From: JAZKDW01 sp040387375
GTDB taxonomy: Bacteria > Pseudomonadota > Gammaproteobacteria > Burkholderiales > Burkholderiaceae_D
NCBI GenBank assembly: GCA_040387375.1
Contig: JAZKDW010000046.1
Location: 109,985 to 173,984, forward strand
Direction of reading: 5' to 3'
DNA length: 64,000 nt
The translations under genes and the position numbers were made by a program. Shown in pieces: positions 1 through 8,130 of the stretch. Every line of letters starts with the position of its first letter. Position 1 is the first letter of the stretch. Under the pieces are notes generated by a model. The model searched no databases. It was given only the letters and a program-made list of their open reading frames with translations, and had not been told where the DNA came from.

Positions 1-1
1 G

Positions 2-859
2 CGTGCCGGCAGTGAAATCATGAGCGTGGTCGCCACCGGCACCCTGTGGATCAAGGTGCCGTCATCGATACGCATCACCCTCAAGGGAAAATTGCGCCCC
101 GGCGTTTATGGCCGCGACGTGGGTTACAAGCTGGCGCGCATGCTGTCGGAGCAGGCCTTCGGCGTTGACCCGACCTTCCGTGTTATCGAACTTGCCGGCG
201 ATCTCGACCAGTTCGACCTCGCCACGCGTATTGCACTGTGCAATACGCCCACCGAGATCGGCGTCGCGCATGTATTCATTCCGCCCAATGAAGCAATCGT
301 GGCTGCGTCCTCGCGTGCAGGCGGGCGGCAGTTCGAGCCGGTCTACAGCGATGCCGATGCGACGTATGAAGCCGAAGGCGTCATCGATCTCTCCGAGCTT
401 GAACCCCAGGTGGCTTTGCCCGGCGGACCGGAGCGTTCAGTCGACCTTGCGACCGTGCTGGGCAAGCCAATTAACCACGCTTTCATCGGCTCCTGCGGCT
501 CGGGCATGTATGAAGACCTGGTGATTGCCGCCGATATCCTGCGCGGCAAGCGTATCGCGGACAATACGCGCCTGGTGATCGTGCCGGGCACGGTCGAGAC
601 CGCCCGCCGCATCGGCGCCAATGGCATGCAAGCGGTATTCCAGGACGCCGGCGCCATCATTCTGCCGCCGGGCTGCGGTCCCTGTGCCGGCGGCAATCTC
701 GGTTCCTTGTCAGCCGGCGAAGTGTCGATCTCGACCGCCGCGACCAATGGACCGGGGCGCATGGGCGCACGCGACGCGGAAATCTATCTGGGCAGTCCAG
801 CAACGGTTGCCGCATCGGCCGTCGCGGGTTGCATCGCCGACGCCCGCGCCGTCCTGTAA
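2..859 (+). CDS. Aconitase/IPM-isomerase family hydratase, large subunit (5' end outside window)
   Basis: The reading frame is open to the window edge, so this is the C-terminal 285 residues of a LeuC-type (de)hydratase. The Fe-S cluster cysteines are visible in 'FIGSCGSG' and 'PPGCGPCAGG'. The usual LeuC 'IGSCTNS' is altered to 'IGSCGSG', and the substrate-side 'TSNRNF' region reads 'AATNGPGRMG'. It is therefore probably not leucine-biosynthetic isopropylmalate isomerase. The small subunit follows 29 bp downstream. Relatives of this type act on maleate, citraconate, dimethylmalate or homoaconitate. The CoA transferase and lyase nearby favour a C5/C6 dicarboxylate, but the substrate is inference. 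A methionine codon at position 20 is internal, because conserved family sequence precedes it. Confidence 0.85.
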   Translation, partial: RAGSEIMSVVATGTLWIKVPSSIRITLKGKLRPGVYGRDVGYKLARMLSEQAFGVDPTFRVIELAGDLDQFDLATRIALCNTPTEIGVAHVFIPPNEAIVAASSRAGGRQFEPVYSDADATYEAEGVIDLSELEPQVALPGGPERSVDLATVLGKPINHAFIGSCGSGMYEDLVIAADILRGKRIADNTRLVIVPGTVETARRIGANGMQAVFQDAGAIILPPGCGPCAGGNLGSLSAGEVSISTAATNGPGRMGARDAEIYLGSPATVAASAVAGCIADARAVL

Positions 860-888
860 TTCGATCCAATTGACCCATTGAGGCTGAC

Positions 889-1437
889 ATGAATGAAATG
901 AACTGGAAACTATCCGGTGTGTGCCATAAATTCGGCGACGACATACGGCATGACAATGGCCTGATGCCATTCAAGTACGTGTCCGATCGCGTCTACGATC
1001 CGGACGTTCTCATTGAACATCTGTGCGAGGATGAGCGTCCCGATTTGCGTAGCCGGGTAAAGGCCGGGGACATTATTGTCGCCGGCAAGAATTTCGGCAA
1101 AGGCAAACCGCATGTGCAGGCGTATATCGCGATGCGCAGGCTGGGCATGGGAGTGCTGTGCGAATCGATGCCATTTCTCACCTATCGCGCCGCGGTCGGA
1201 TGCGGCCTGCTGTTCCTCAGTGATTGCGCCGGCGTGACGGAACTGGTTACCGACGGCGACAAGATTGAAGTTGATTTTCTGGCTGGCGATTTCGTTAATC
1301 ACACTACCGGCGTCAGCCGGCAGTTCGCTCCCTTGCCGGATGGATTGCGCGACATGGTGGCGCTTGGCGGCACCACGGGGGTACTGCGCAAATGGTGGGA
1401 AGAACGGAAAGCTGCGGAAGCGGCGCTTGCTGTTTGA
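889..1437 (+). CDS. Aconitase/IPM-isomerase family hydratase, small (swivel) subunit
   Basis: A 182-residue LeuD-like swivel domain that partners the large subunit just upstream to form the heterodimeric hydratase. The loop that normally reads NFGxGSSRE, with its catalytic Ser and substrate-binding Arg, here reads 'GKNFGKGKPHVQ' (about residues 66-77). The Ser and Arg are absent. This supports a substrate or chemistry different from LeuCD, or a divergent subfamily. An in-frame ATG nine bases downstream (898) is an alternative start. A good terminator follows at 1525-1554, so the hydratase pair ends its transcription unit here. Confidence 0.8.
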   Translation: MNEMNWKLSGVCHKFGDDIRHDNGLMPFKYVSDRVYDPDVLIEHLCEDERPDLRSRVKAGDIIVAGKNFGKGKPHVQAYIAMRRLGMGVLCESMPFLTYRAAVGCGLLFLSDCAGVTELVTDGDKIEVDFLAGDFVNHTTGVSRQFAPLPDGLRDMVALGGTTGVLRKWWEERKAAEAALAV

Positions 1438-1524
1438 GACGGATGCCGGATCAGTAGCCTGAGCATCATGCGGGCGGGAACAGCGTCTACCGCTCCGGCT
1501 TGTATAGGTCCGCGATAGTTTGCA

Positions 1525-1554
1525 AGAGGCATGGACGCTGTGCCTCTGTTTTTT
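1525..1554 (+). terminator. Rho-independent terminator after the hydratase pair
   Basis: A seven-base stem (AGAGGCA / TGCCTCT) with a nine-base loop is followed by G and six T residues. It lies 88 bp past the stop of the small subunit gene and separates it from the next unit. Confidence 0.8.
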
Positions 1555-1756
1555 CGCAAGGACGATTAAGACTTCGATTATTTCTATCCCACAGTCCCGA
1601 TTCCTGCTGAGACAGCGCTTGCAGGCGTCGAACAGCCCGAGAAATTCTTGCTGATCGATCTTCAGATGACCGCCAAGGCTGTGCCGCAACCCGGCAAAAT
1701 GGTTTCCAGTAACGCCTTCTTGCGCAATTCGATAATTTCAGCCCATTACCAGCACA

Positions 1757-1766
1757 TTGTGCACAA
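1757..1766. promoter_or_regulatory. Candidate GntR operator 1 (TTGTGCACAA)
   Basis: A perfect ten-base palindrome in the 455-bp gap before the racemase-family gene. It shares the TTGT-N2-ACAA form with a second site 82 bp downstream. FCD-type GntR regulators commonly bind such short TNGT..ACNA palindromes, and a GntR gene lies in the same operon (2666-3367). Binding is inferred. Confidence 0.45.
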
Positions 1767-1819
1767 CGAAATTTCCAATAAAACAAAAATCGCCTTTTTA
1801 AACGATTTATATGGCTTTT

Positions 1820-1849
1820 TTCACCTTTAAATTATTCCTTGTGTACAAT
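1820..1849 (+). promoter_or_regulatory. Candidate promoter with overlapping operator 2 (TTGTGTACAA)
   Basis: TTCACC at 1820-1825 and TACAAT at 1844-1849 are separated by 18 bp, giving a plausible sigma-70 promoter for the racemase-GntR unit. The palindrome-like TTGTGTACAA at 1839-1848 lies directly over the -10 box, which fits autorepression by the GntR protein encoded downstream. Confidence 0.45.
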
Positions 1850-1892
1850 CGCGCCAGAGATATTTTTTAAATCAAGAATTTCTGGAGCGTTC

Positions 1893-2636
1893 ATGTCTGA
1901 CTCATTAGGCTTTCGCAAAAAATTCGCCGTGCTGATTCCATCGACGAATACCAGTGTCCAGCCCGAATTCGACGCGATGCGACCAGTGGGCGTCACGAAC
2001 CACATCAGCCGCATCAACATCCCCAATATTCCGCTGAATAACAATGACGACTTCAATCGTTTGATTGAATTGATCGCGGCGGCCCAAAACGACGCTGTCG
2101 ACGCGGTGATGTCATGCGAGCCGGATCGGCTGGTTCTCGGCATCTCTGCTGAAACATTCTGGGACGGCCTCGAAGCGAGCAAACGCCTGGAGAATGAACT
2201 CGCGGAGCGAACGGGCCTGCCGATCTCCATGGGCTCGGAAGCCTGCGGCGCCGCGCTGGATCTGTGGAATGTGAAGACGCTGGCGGTGCTGACGCCTTAC
2301 CAGCCGGTAGGCGACGAAAACGTTACCCGCTTTTTTGAAGAGTGCGGTTATACGGTCAAGCGCATCAAGGGTTTGAAATGTGACAGTCCTGTCGCCATCG
2401 CCCATGTATCGGAAAAGCAGCTTGCCGAGGCGCTGCGTGAACTGGATGGCGATGACGTGGATGCCATCATCCAGGTAGGCACCAACCTGGCAATGGCGCG
2501 TATTGCGGGTATGGCTGAAGCCTGGATGGATCGTCCCGTGCTGGCAATTAACACCGCCATTTATTGGCACGCGTTGCGCGCATCCGGCATTACCGACCGC
2601 ATTTCAGGATTCGGTTCCCTGCTTGAAAAACACTGA
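1893..2636 (+). CDS. Asp/Glu racemase superfamily protein (maleate isomerase / arylmalonate decarboxylase-like), cysteine-less
   Basis: 247 residues. The N-terminal 'VLIPSTNT' and the C-terminal 'AINTAIYWHALRASGI' resemble maleate cis-trans isomerases and arylmalonate decarboxylases. Members normally use one or two catalytic cysteines. Here the first position reads 'VLGISAETF' (near residue 83) and the second 'IIQVGTNL' (near residue 195), so both are replaced. The start at 1893 has CTGGAG six bases upstream, and an in-frame codon at 1839 lies inside the predicted promoter. The gene is followed 29 bp later by a GntR gene. A role on a cis-unsaturated or substituted dicarboxylate is plausible from the neighbours; the actual reaction is unknown. 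Confidence 0.7.
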   Translation: MSDSLGFRKKFAVLIPSTNTSVQPEFDAMRPVGVTNHISRINIPNIPLNNNDDFNRLIELIAAAQNDAVDAVMSCEPDRLVLGISAETFWDGLEASKRLENELAERTGLPISMGSEACGAALDLWNVKTLAVLTPYQPVGDENVTRFFEECGYTVKRIKGLKCDSPVAIAHVSEKQLAEALRELDGDDVDAIIQVGTNLAMARIAGMAEAWMDRPVLAINTAIYWHALRASGITDRISGFGSLLEKH

Positions 2637-2665
2637 TCGGCAATAATTGGACTATTGGAGGAGCG

Positions 2666-3367
2666 GTGGATCAAAACGATTCTGGAAGCGACGCAATGCG
2701 CGCTTACCAATACATCAAGGATCGGGTCATCAGCGGGGCATTTTCTCCCGGCATGCGGCTGACGGAAGAACAGCTGGCCAGCGAACTGGGCACCTCGCGC
2801 ACACCAGTGCGCGAGGCGATGAAGACACTGGTGTCGGATGGCGCGCTGTTATTCAAGCCGAATTACGGCACGTTCGTAGGGTCGTGGACCGCCGATGAAA
2901 TTGCGCATGCGTTCGATTTGCGGGTCATATTGGAATCGGAGATAACCTTGCTGGCGACAGAACGGATTGCAGATCATGACATTCGCAATCTCATCGCCAT
3001 CCAGGACGAGCTGGAATCGAGGGGATGTGATTTCTCCGACAGGAATCTGGATCGGATCAGCCTGCTGAACCGCAAATTTCATCAGGTCATCGCCGAGGCG
3101 AGCGAGCAGAAGAGAATGATCGCGATGCTGTCCAATGCGATCGAAATGCCCATCTCGCAACAAACATTCAGACGTTATACAGAGAGCCAGTTACGACGCA
3201 GTTTTGCCCATCACCGGGAGTTGATAGAAGCGTTCATCGTGCGTGACAAGGCATGGGCGAAAGACATCATGCGCTGTCATATTCGTGCCGCGAAACACGC
3301 CCGGCTCGATGGCGAGCCGAAGAAATTGCCAGACCTGAAAACAGTTAAAGGGGAAGGAGACTCGTAA
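2666..3367 (+). CDS. GntR-family transcriptional regulator (FadR/FCD subfamily)
   Basis: 233 residues with an N-terminal winged helix-turn-helix (about 15-80; 'LTEEQLASELGTSRTPVREAM') and an FCD-type helical ligand domain from about residue 85. The start is GTG, preceded by GGAGGAG at 2656-2662. It sits between the racemase-family gene and the CoA transferase, so it is the likely local repressor. Candidate operators are at 1757-1766 and 1839-1848. The ligand is probably the dicarboxylate handled by this cluster. Confidence 0.85.
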   Translation: MDQNDSGSDAMRAYQYIKDRVISGAFSPGMRLTEEQLASELGTSRTPVREAMKTLVSDGALLFKPNYGTFVGSWTADEIAHAFDLRVILESEITLLATERIADHDIRNLIAIQDELESRGCDFSDRNLDRISLLNRKFHQVIAEASEQKRMIAMLSNAIEMPISQQTFRRYTESQLRRSFAHHRELIEAFIVRDKAWAKDIMRCHIRAAKHARLDGEPKKLPDLKTVKGEGDS

Positions 3368-3380
3368 TGCAAAATCGATA

Positions 3381-3404
3381 GCCGGATGAATTTTGATATC
3401 CGGC
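3381..3404. other. Intercistronic stem-loop
   Basis: GCCGGAT and ATCCGGC form a seven-base stem with a ten-base loop between the GntR gene and the CoA transferase. There is no T tract, so it may be an mRNA processing or attenuating structure rather than a terminator. Confidence 0.3.
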
Positions 3405-3460
3405 GATGCCACGCCCCTACTGATCACGCTTGAATTTTTTACCCCTTTCTGGAGATTGTT

Positions 3461-4657
3461 TTGACACTTGAACATATCGTCGTGCTGGACCTCACGCACA
3501 TGCTTTCCGGCCCTTATGGCACCATGTTGCTGGCCGATCTAGGCGCCCGCACCATCAAGGTGGAACCTCCTGTCACCGGCGAAGGCACGCGCCGGCTGCA
3601 GGAAAACGACCCCGATTATTCCCGCGATGGCATGGGTGCTTATTACCTGACGCTGAACCGGAACAAGGAAAGCGTGTGTGTGGATTTGAAGAGCGAAGCC
3701 GGCAAGGCGGTGTTCATGGACCTGGTCCGCCACGCCGACGTCGTATTCGATAATTTCAGCGTCGGCGTGACCGGTCGTCTGGGCATCGATCATGCATCGC
3801 TGTCGAAAGTCAATCCGCGCATCATCACCTGTTCAGTGACCGGCTTCGGCCAGACCGGTCCGGACATCCATCGCCCCGCGTTCGACCAGGTAGTGCAGGC
3901 GATGGGCGGCGGCATGTCCATCACCGGCACGCCGGACGGCGGCCCGATGCGCAGCGGCATTCCGATCGGCGACCTGTCGGGCGGCGTGTTCGGCACAATG
4001 GGCGTGCTGGCGGCGCTGGTGCAGCGCGATCACACCGGCAAGGGTCAGCATGTTGATATTTCGATGCTCGATGCCCAGATTTCGCTGCTCAATTACATGG
4101 CGACCATGCATCTGATGTCCGGCATCGTGCCGGGCCCGATCGGCAACGGTCATTTCGTGCATGTGCCCTATAACAGCTATGAGACTGCCGACGGCCACAT
4201 CATCATCGCCTGCATAGGTGATCCATTCTTTGAACGGTTTGTTGAATTCATCGACTTGCCGGCACTGCGCAAGCCGGAGTACCTGCAACAGCCGGTGCGC
4301 TTTGCGGCCAAGGCAGAGATCGATGCGCTGATCGGCGAGGAGTTGAAAAAACACCCGAGCGCATACTGGCTGGAAAAATTGTCGGCGGCGCGCATTCCCT
4401 GCGGACCGGTCAACAATTTTGCGCAGGCGCTGTCCGATCCGCAAGTCCAGTCGCGCGGCATGGTGGTCGAAGTGCCGCTGAAGTCCGGCGCCTCGGTGCG
4501 CATGCCGGGCAATCCAATGAAACTTTCCGCGGCGGGCAAGATGACATACACCTCACCGCCGTCGCTGGGAGAACATACCGGAAGCGTGCTGCAGGAACTG
4601 GCCGGCTACGCGCCGGAAAAAATTGAACAGTTGCGCGCCGCCGGCACGATCGCTTGA
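3461..4657 (+). CDS. CaiB/BaiF (class III) CoA transferase
   Basis: 398 residues. It has the N-terminal family signature 'VLDLTHMLSGPYGTMLLADLGA', the 'NRNKESVCVDLK' segment, and 'GQHVDISMLDAQ', where the Asp (about residue 204) matches the catalytic Asp that forms the glutamyl/aspartyl-CoA type intermediate in this family. The start is TTG at 3461 with GGAG seven bases upstream. The enzyme should move CoA from an acyl-CoA donor to a carboxylic acid. It is followed 17 bp later by an HMG-CoA-lyase homologue, so the likely product is a 3-hydroxyacyl-CoA such as citramalyl-CoA that the lyase then splits. Confidence 0.85.
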   Translation: MTLEHIVVLDLTHMLSGPYGTMLLADLGARTIKVEPPVTGEGTRRLQENDPDYSRDGMGAYYLTLNRNKESVCVDLKSEAGKAVFMDLVRHADVVFDNFSVGVTGRLGIDHASLSKVNPRIITCSVTGFGQTGPDIHRPAFDQVVQAMGGGMSITGTPDGGPMRSGIPIGDLSGGVFGTMGVLAALVQRDHTGKGQHVDISMLDAQISLLNYMATMHLMSGIVPGPIGNGHFVHVPYNSYETADGHIIIACIGDPFFERFVEFIDLPALRKPEYLQQPVRFAAKAEIDALIGEELKKHPSAYWLEKLSAARIPCGPVNNFAQALSDPQVQSRGMVVEVPLKSGASVRMPGNPMKLSAAGKMTYTSPPSLGEHTGSVLQELAGYAPEKIEQLRAAGTIA

Positions 4658-4674
4658 TTTCACGGGAGCCAGAC

Positions 4675-5610
4675 ATGGAACAGATTTTCATCACCGATGT
4701 GGCAGCGCGCGACGGTTTGCAAAACCAGCAGGTGCATGTGTCGACAGAGGCCAAGCTGGAGCTGATACGGCGCCTGGCGGCCGCCGGTGTCAGCAGTATC
4801 GAGGCCACCAGTTTTGTGTCACCCAAGGCCGTGCCGCAGATGGCGGATGCGGCGGAGCTGGTGCCGCTATTGATCAGCGCCTTGCCGGCGCTGCGGACCT
4901 CGGTGCTGGTGCCTAACCTGAAGGGACTGGAGCGCGCGCATGCGGCCGGCGCACAGGAAATCGCGGTGGTGCTGTCGGCCACCGAAACGATGAACCAGAA
5001 GAACATCAACATGAGCCTCGACACCACCGTCGGGGTCTGCGAGCAAACCCTGCAAGCCGCGCACGAACGCGGCTTGCGCACGCGCGTTTACATCGCCGTT
5101 GCCTTCGACTGCCCGTTCGAAGGACCGGTCGCGCTGGAGACCGTGCTGAGGCTGGCGCGGCGCATGCACGCGGCCGGCGCCGGTGAAATCGTGATCGCCG
5201 ACACCATCGGGTCGGCGGCGCCCGGGCAGGTGAAGGAAAGACTGGGCGCGCTCGGCGGCGTGGTGCCGATCAACCAGCTGGCAGTGCATTTTCATGACAC
5301 GCGCGGCATGGGTGTGGCCAATGCATGGGCGGCGCTGGAGGCCGGCGTACGGCGTTTCGACGCCAGCGTCGGCGGCATAGGCGGTTGCCCGTTCGCCCCG
5401 GGAGCAGCGGGCAATGTGGCGACCGAAGACTTGGTGTTGATGGCTGAGCGCAGCGGTTTTGCAACCGGCATCGAATTGTATCGGCTGCTGGATGCGATCG
5501 ACTTCGCCGAGGCCCAGCTGCAGCGGCCGCTGGGCGGCAGTTCGATCACGTGGCTGCGCCGGCAGCGGGAGAAGGAGCTAAGCTCGACTTTATCCATTCA
5601 TGCGGCTTAG
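4675..5610 (+). CDS. HMG-CoA lyase family enzyme (possible citramalyl-CoA or related lyase)
   Basis: 311 residues of a DRE-TIM metallolyase. 'RDGLQNQ' near residue 13, the metal-binding 'VHFHDTRGMGVAN' and 'GGIGGCPFAPGAAGN' with the catalytic-loop Cys are all present. It catalyses retro-Claisen cleavage of a 3-hydroxy-3-methylacyl-CoA to acetyl-CoA plus a keto acid or acetoacetate. The start is ATG 4675 with GGGAG at 4664-4668; a TTG at 4654 overlaps the previous gene. Pairing with a CoA transferase and a LeuCD-type hydratase, without leucine-catabolic genes, suggests citramalyl-CoA-like chemistry; ordinary HMG-CoA lyase activity remains possible. Confidence 0.8.
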   Translation: MEQIFITDVAARDGLQNQQVHVSTEAKLELIRRLAAAGVSSIEATSFVSPKAVPQMADAAELVPLLISALPALRTSVLVPNLKGLERAHAAGAQEIAVVLSATETMNQKNINMSLDTTVGVCEQTLQAAHERGLRTRVYIAVAFDCPFEGPVALETVLRLARRMHAAGAGEIVIADTIGSAAPGQVKERLGALGGVVPINQLAVHFHDTRGMGVANAWAALEAGVRRFDASVGGIGGCPFAPGAAGNVATEDLVLMAERSGFATGIELYRLLDAIDFAEAQLQRPLGGSSITWLRRQREKELSSTLSIHAA

Positions 5611-5721
5611 CTGAGCGTATCGGTCAAGCCGGGTAGGACCGGCATGAAGACATCGTGATGTGAGCTCAGTCCGGGTTCCCGCCTGTGCATGCTTATTCCC
5701 ATGAGCTCGTCAAGAAGATTA

Positions 5722-5750
5722 TTCCCGACAGCAGTGCGCTGTCGCGGGAA
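5722..5750. terminator. Candidate bidirectional terminator hairpin
   Basis: TTCCCGACAGC pairs with GCTGTC-CG-GGGAA (a two-base bulge) around a short loop, in the 156-bp gap between two convergent units. There is no clear T tract on either side. Confidence 0.35.
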
Positions 5751-5766
5751 TCCATGCGGCGTCTGC

Positions 5767-8130
5767 TCAAGGGGTCACGGTCACCAGCTTGCGACCATCC
5801 TCGCGCTCGGTCGAGTCTAAACGTACCCGCGCTTTCATCGTCTTCGCCATCAACACGCGTTCAGGCGTAGCCGGTGAATCCAGCTGCGGCCGTGGCACCT
5901 TGCCGCTTGCCGCAATCGCCTCGATCAGCGCCTGATGAACCGAAATCGCCAGGGTCAACGGCGGCTCGCCGACCGCCTTGGAAAAATAGGGGGTCGCCGA
6001 ATGGAATTCCGGGTTGTCGATTAGCGCGACATTCATCACCGCAGGCCGGTCGCTGATCGCCGGAATCTTGTAAGTGGACGGCGCATGCGTTCTGAGCGAT
6101 CCCTTGTCATCCCACCACAATTCTTCCGTGGTCACCCAGCCCATCCCCTGAATGAAACCGCCTTCGATCTGCCCGATATCGATCGCGGGGTTGAGTGAGC
6201 GGCCGACGTCATGGAGAACATCGACACGCTCCACCCGATATTCGCCGGTCAGCGTATCGATAATGACTTCCGAGATCGCCGCGCCGTAGGCGAAGTAAAG
6301 AAACGGGCGCCCGCGGAATGCCGCATGATCGAAATGGATGCTGGGCGTCTTGAAAAACCCTGTCGCCGACAAGGAGACGCGACTCAGGTAGGCCTGTTGT
6401 ATCAGCTCCTCGAACTTTATTCTCCGATTGCCGATGTGGACATGGTCGTCAAGGAATGAAATCTGTTCGGCCGCCACTTGATAATGCTGCGCGGCGAATT
6501 CCTCCAGGCGATGCCTCAGCGCCATCGCCGCATCGCGCGCCGCCATGCCGTTCAGATCCGAGCCGGCCGAGGAGGCCGTGGCCGAGGTATTCGGCACCTT
6601 TTCGGTGGTGGTCGCGGTGACCTTGATGCGATCGAGACTCACGCAGAATTCATTCGCGACGATCTGGGCGACCTTGACGAACAGGCCCTGGCCCATTTCA
6701 GTGCCGCCGTGATTCAGCGCGATACTGCCATCCTTGTAGATATGAATCAGTGCCCCGGCCTGGTTGAGATGGATGCGGGTGAAGCTGATTCCCATCATCA
6801 CGGGCGTCAGGGCGATGCCGCGTTTGAACACCTCGTTCCGGCGATTGAAAGCGTCGATATCCGCGCGCCTTTCCGAATAGCGGGCGTCCTTCGCCAGTTG
6901 CTCGATTATCCTCGGGAGAATGTAGTTTTCAACAGTCTGCCCGTAATGGGTTTCATCGCGGCCCGGGCCATACAAATTCAACTTCCGGATTTCAAGCGGA
7001 TCCTTGCCGAGATGATGCGCAATATCGAGCACTGCCCGTTCGATTCCGATCACACCTTGCGGAATACCGAATCCGCGGAAGGCGGTATTGGAGACAGTGT
7101 TTGTCTTCAGGCGATACGATTCAACCGAAACGTTACCGAGATAATAGGAATTATCGCAATGGAAGATGCCGCGATCGGCGACCGCTCCGGAAAGATCGGT
7201 CGCGTAGCCGCATCGGACCTTCTGGATGAATTTCACCCCCAGAATCCGACCGGCGTCATCGAATCCGATGTCGTAATCGATATTGAATTCATGGCGCTTG
7301 CCAGTCATGCACATGTCGTCGTCGCGATCGAGGCGTACCTTGGCCGCGCGCTGCGTCTTGCGCGCGACGAGCGCGGCGATCACCGCAAACTGGGTTGCCT
7401 GCGTTTCCTTGCCGCCGAACGCACCGCCCATCCGCCTGACTTCGACGGTAATGGCTGAATCCGGAACCGCCATCACGCGCGCGCAAATATTCTGGATCTC
7501 GCTCGGATTTTGTGTGGATGAGTAAATGAGAGTGCCGCCATCTTCCTGCGGCAGCGCCAGCGAGATTTGGCTCTCGAGATAGAAATGATCCTGTCCGCCC
7601 GCATCGATGCTTCCCTGCAGCCGGTGCGGCGCCGAAGCCAGTGCGCCTTCCGGGTCGCCGCGTCGGATGATACGAGGCGGCAGCACATAGCTCTTTTTCT
7701 CCATCGCCTGTTCGATGGTCACGATCGGCGTCAGCATCTCATAGCGGATGTTCGCCTTGCGCGCCGCGGTGCGTGCGATATCGATCGTTTCAGCCGCCAC
7801 CGCAAACAGGGCCTGGCCTGCGAATTCGACGAGGCCGCGCGCGAACACCGGTTCGTCGTCGGCGTGGACGCAGCTCACGTCATGTTGGCCAGGTATGTCG
7901 TCGAGCGTCAATACGGCAACCACACCGGGCTCGGCACGCACCGCTGACAAGTCCATTTCCAGAACGCGCGCATGCGCATGTTCGCTTTGGGCTATATAAA
8001 CTTGCAGCGTGCCCTCAGGCTCCGGCAAATCGTCGATATAGATCGCATCGCCGGCAACCTGCTTGGGCGAACTATCGTGATTTTTCGAAACATGGATATT
8101 TGAAGTAGACTTTGACAAATCAACAGACAT
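5767..8130 (-). CDS. xdhB: Xanthine dehydrogenase family, molybdenum-binding subunit (XdhB)
   Basis: 787 residues. The Moco subunit matches bacterial XdhB. The substrate-site residues known from xanthine dehydrogenases are recognisable: Glu in 'HFYLESQ', Arg in 'NTAFRGFGIPQG', and the catalytic Glu in 'KAVGEPPL'. It hydroxylates a purine or other N-heterocycle, with water as the oxygen source. The start at 8130 overlaps the end of xdhA by 11 bp, indicating translational coupling; an upstream ATG at 8160 lacks support. No xdhC maturation gene is in the window. Context with amidohydrolases and a PyrD/PyrK pair leaves open a substrate other than xanthine. Confidence 0.88.
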   Translation of the reverse strand: MSVDLSKSTSNIHVSKNHDSSPKQVAGDAIYIDDLPEPEGTLQVYIAQSEHAHARVLEMDLSAVRAEPGVVAVLTLDDIPGQHDVSCVHADDEPVFARGLVEFAGQALFAVAAETIDIARTAARKANIRYEMLTPIVTIEQAMEKKSYVLPPRIIRRGDPEGALASAPHRLQGSIDAGGQDHFYLESQISLALPQEDGGTLIYSSTQNPSEIQNICARVMAVPDSAITVEVRRMGGAFGGKETQATQFAVIAALVARKTQRAAKVRLDRDDDMCMTGKRHEFNIDYDIGFDDAGRILGVKFIQKVRCGYATDLSGAVADRGIFHCDNSYYLGNVSVESYRLKTNTVSNTAFRGFGIPQGVIGIERAVLDIAHHLGKDPLEIRKLNLYGPGRDETHYGQTVENYILPRIIEQLAKDARYSERRADIDAFNRRNEVFKRGIALTPVMMGISFTRIHLNQAGALIHIYKDGSIALNHGGTEMGQGLFVKVAQIVANEFCVSLDRIKVTATTTEKVPNTSATASSAGSDLNGMAARDAAMALRHRLEEFAAQHYQVAAEQISFLDDHVHIGNRRIKFEELIQQAYLSRVSLSATGFFKTPSIHFDHAAFRGRPFLYFAYGAAISEVIIDTLTGEYRVERVDVLHDVGRSLNPAIDIGQIEGGFIQGMGWVTTEELWWDDKGSLRTHAPSTYKIPAISDRPAVMNVALIDNPEFHSATPYFSKAVGEPPLTLAISVHQALIEAIAASGKVPRPQLDSPATPERVLMAKTMKARVRLDSTEREDGRKLVTVTP

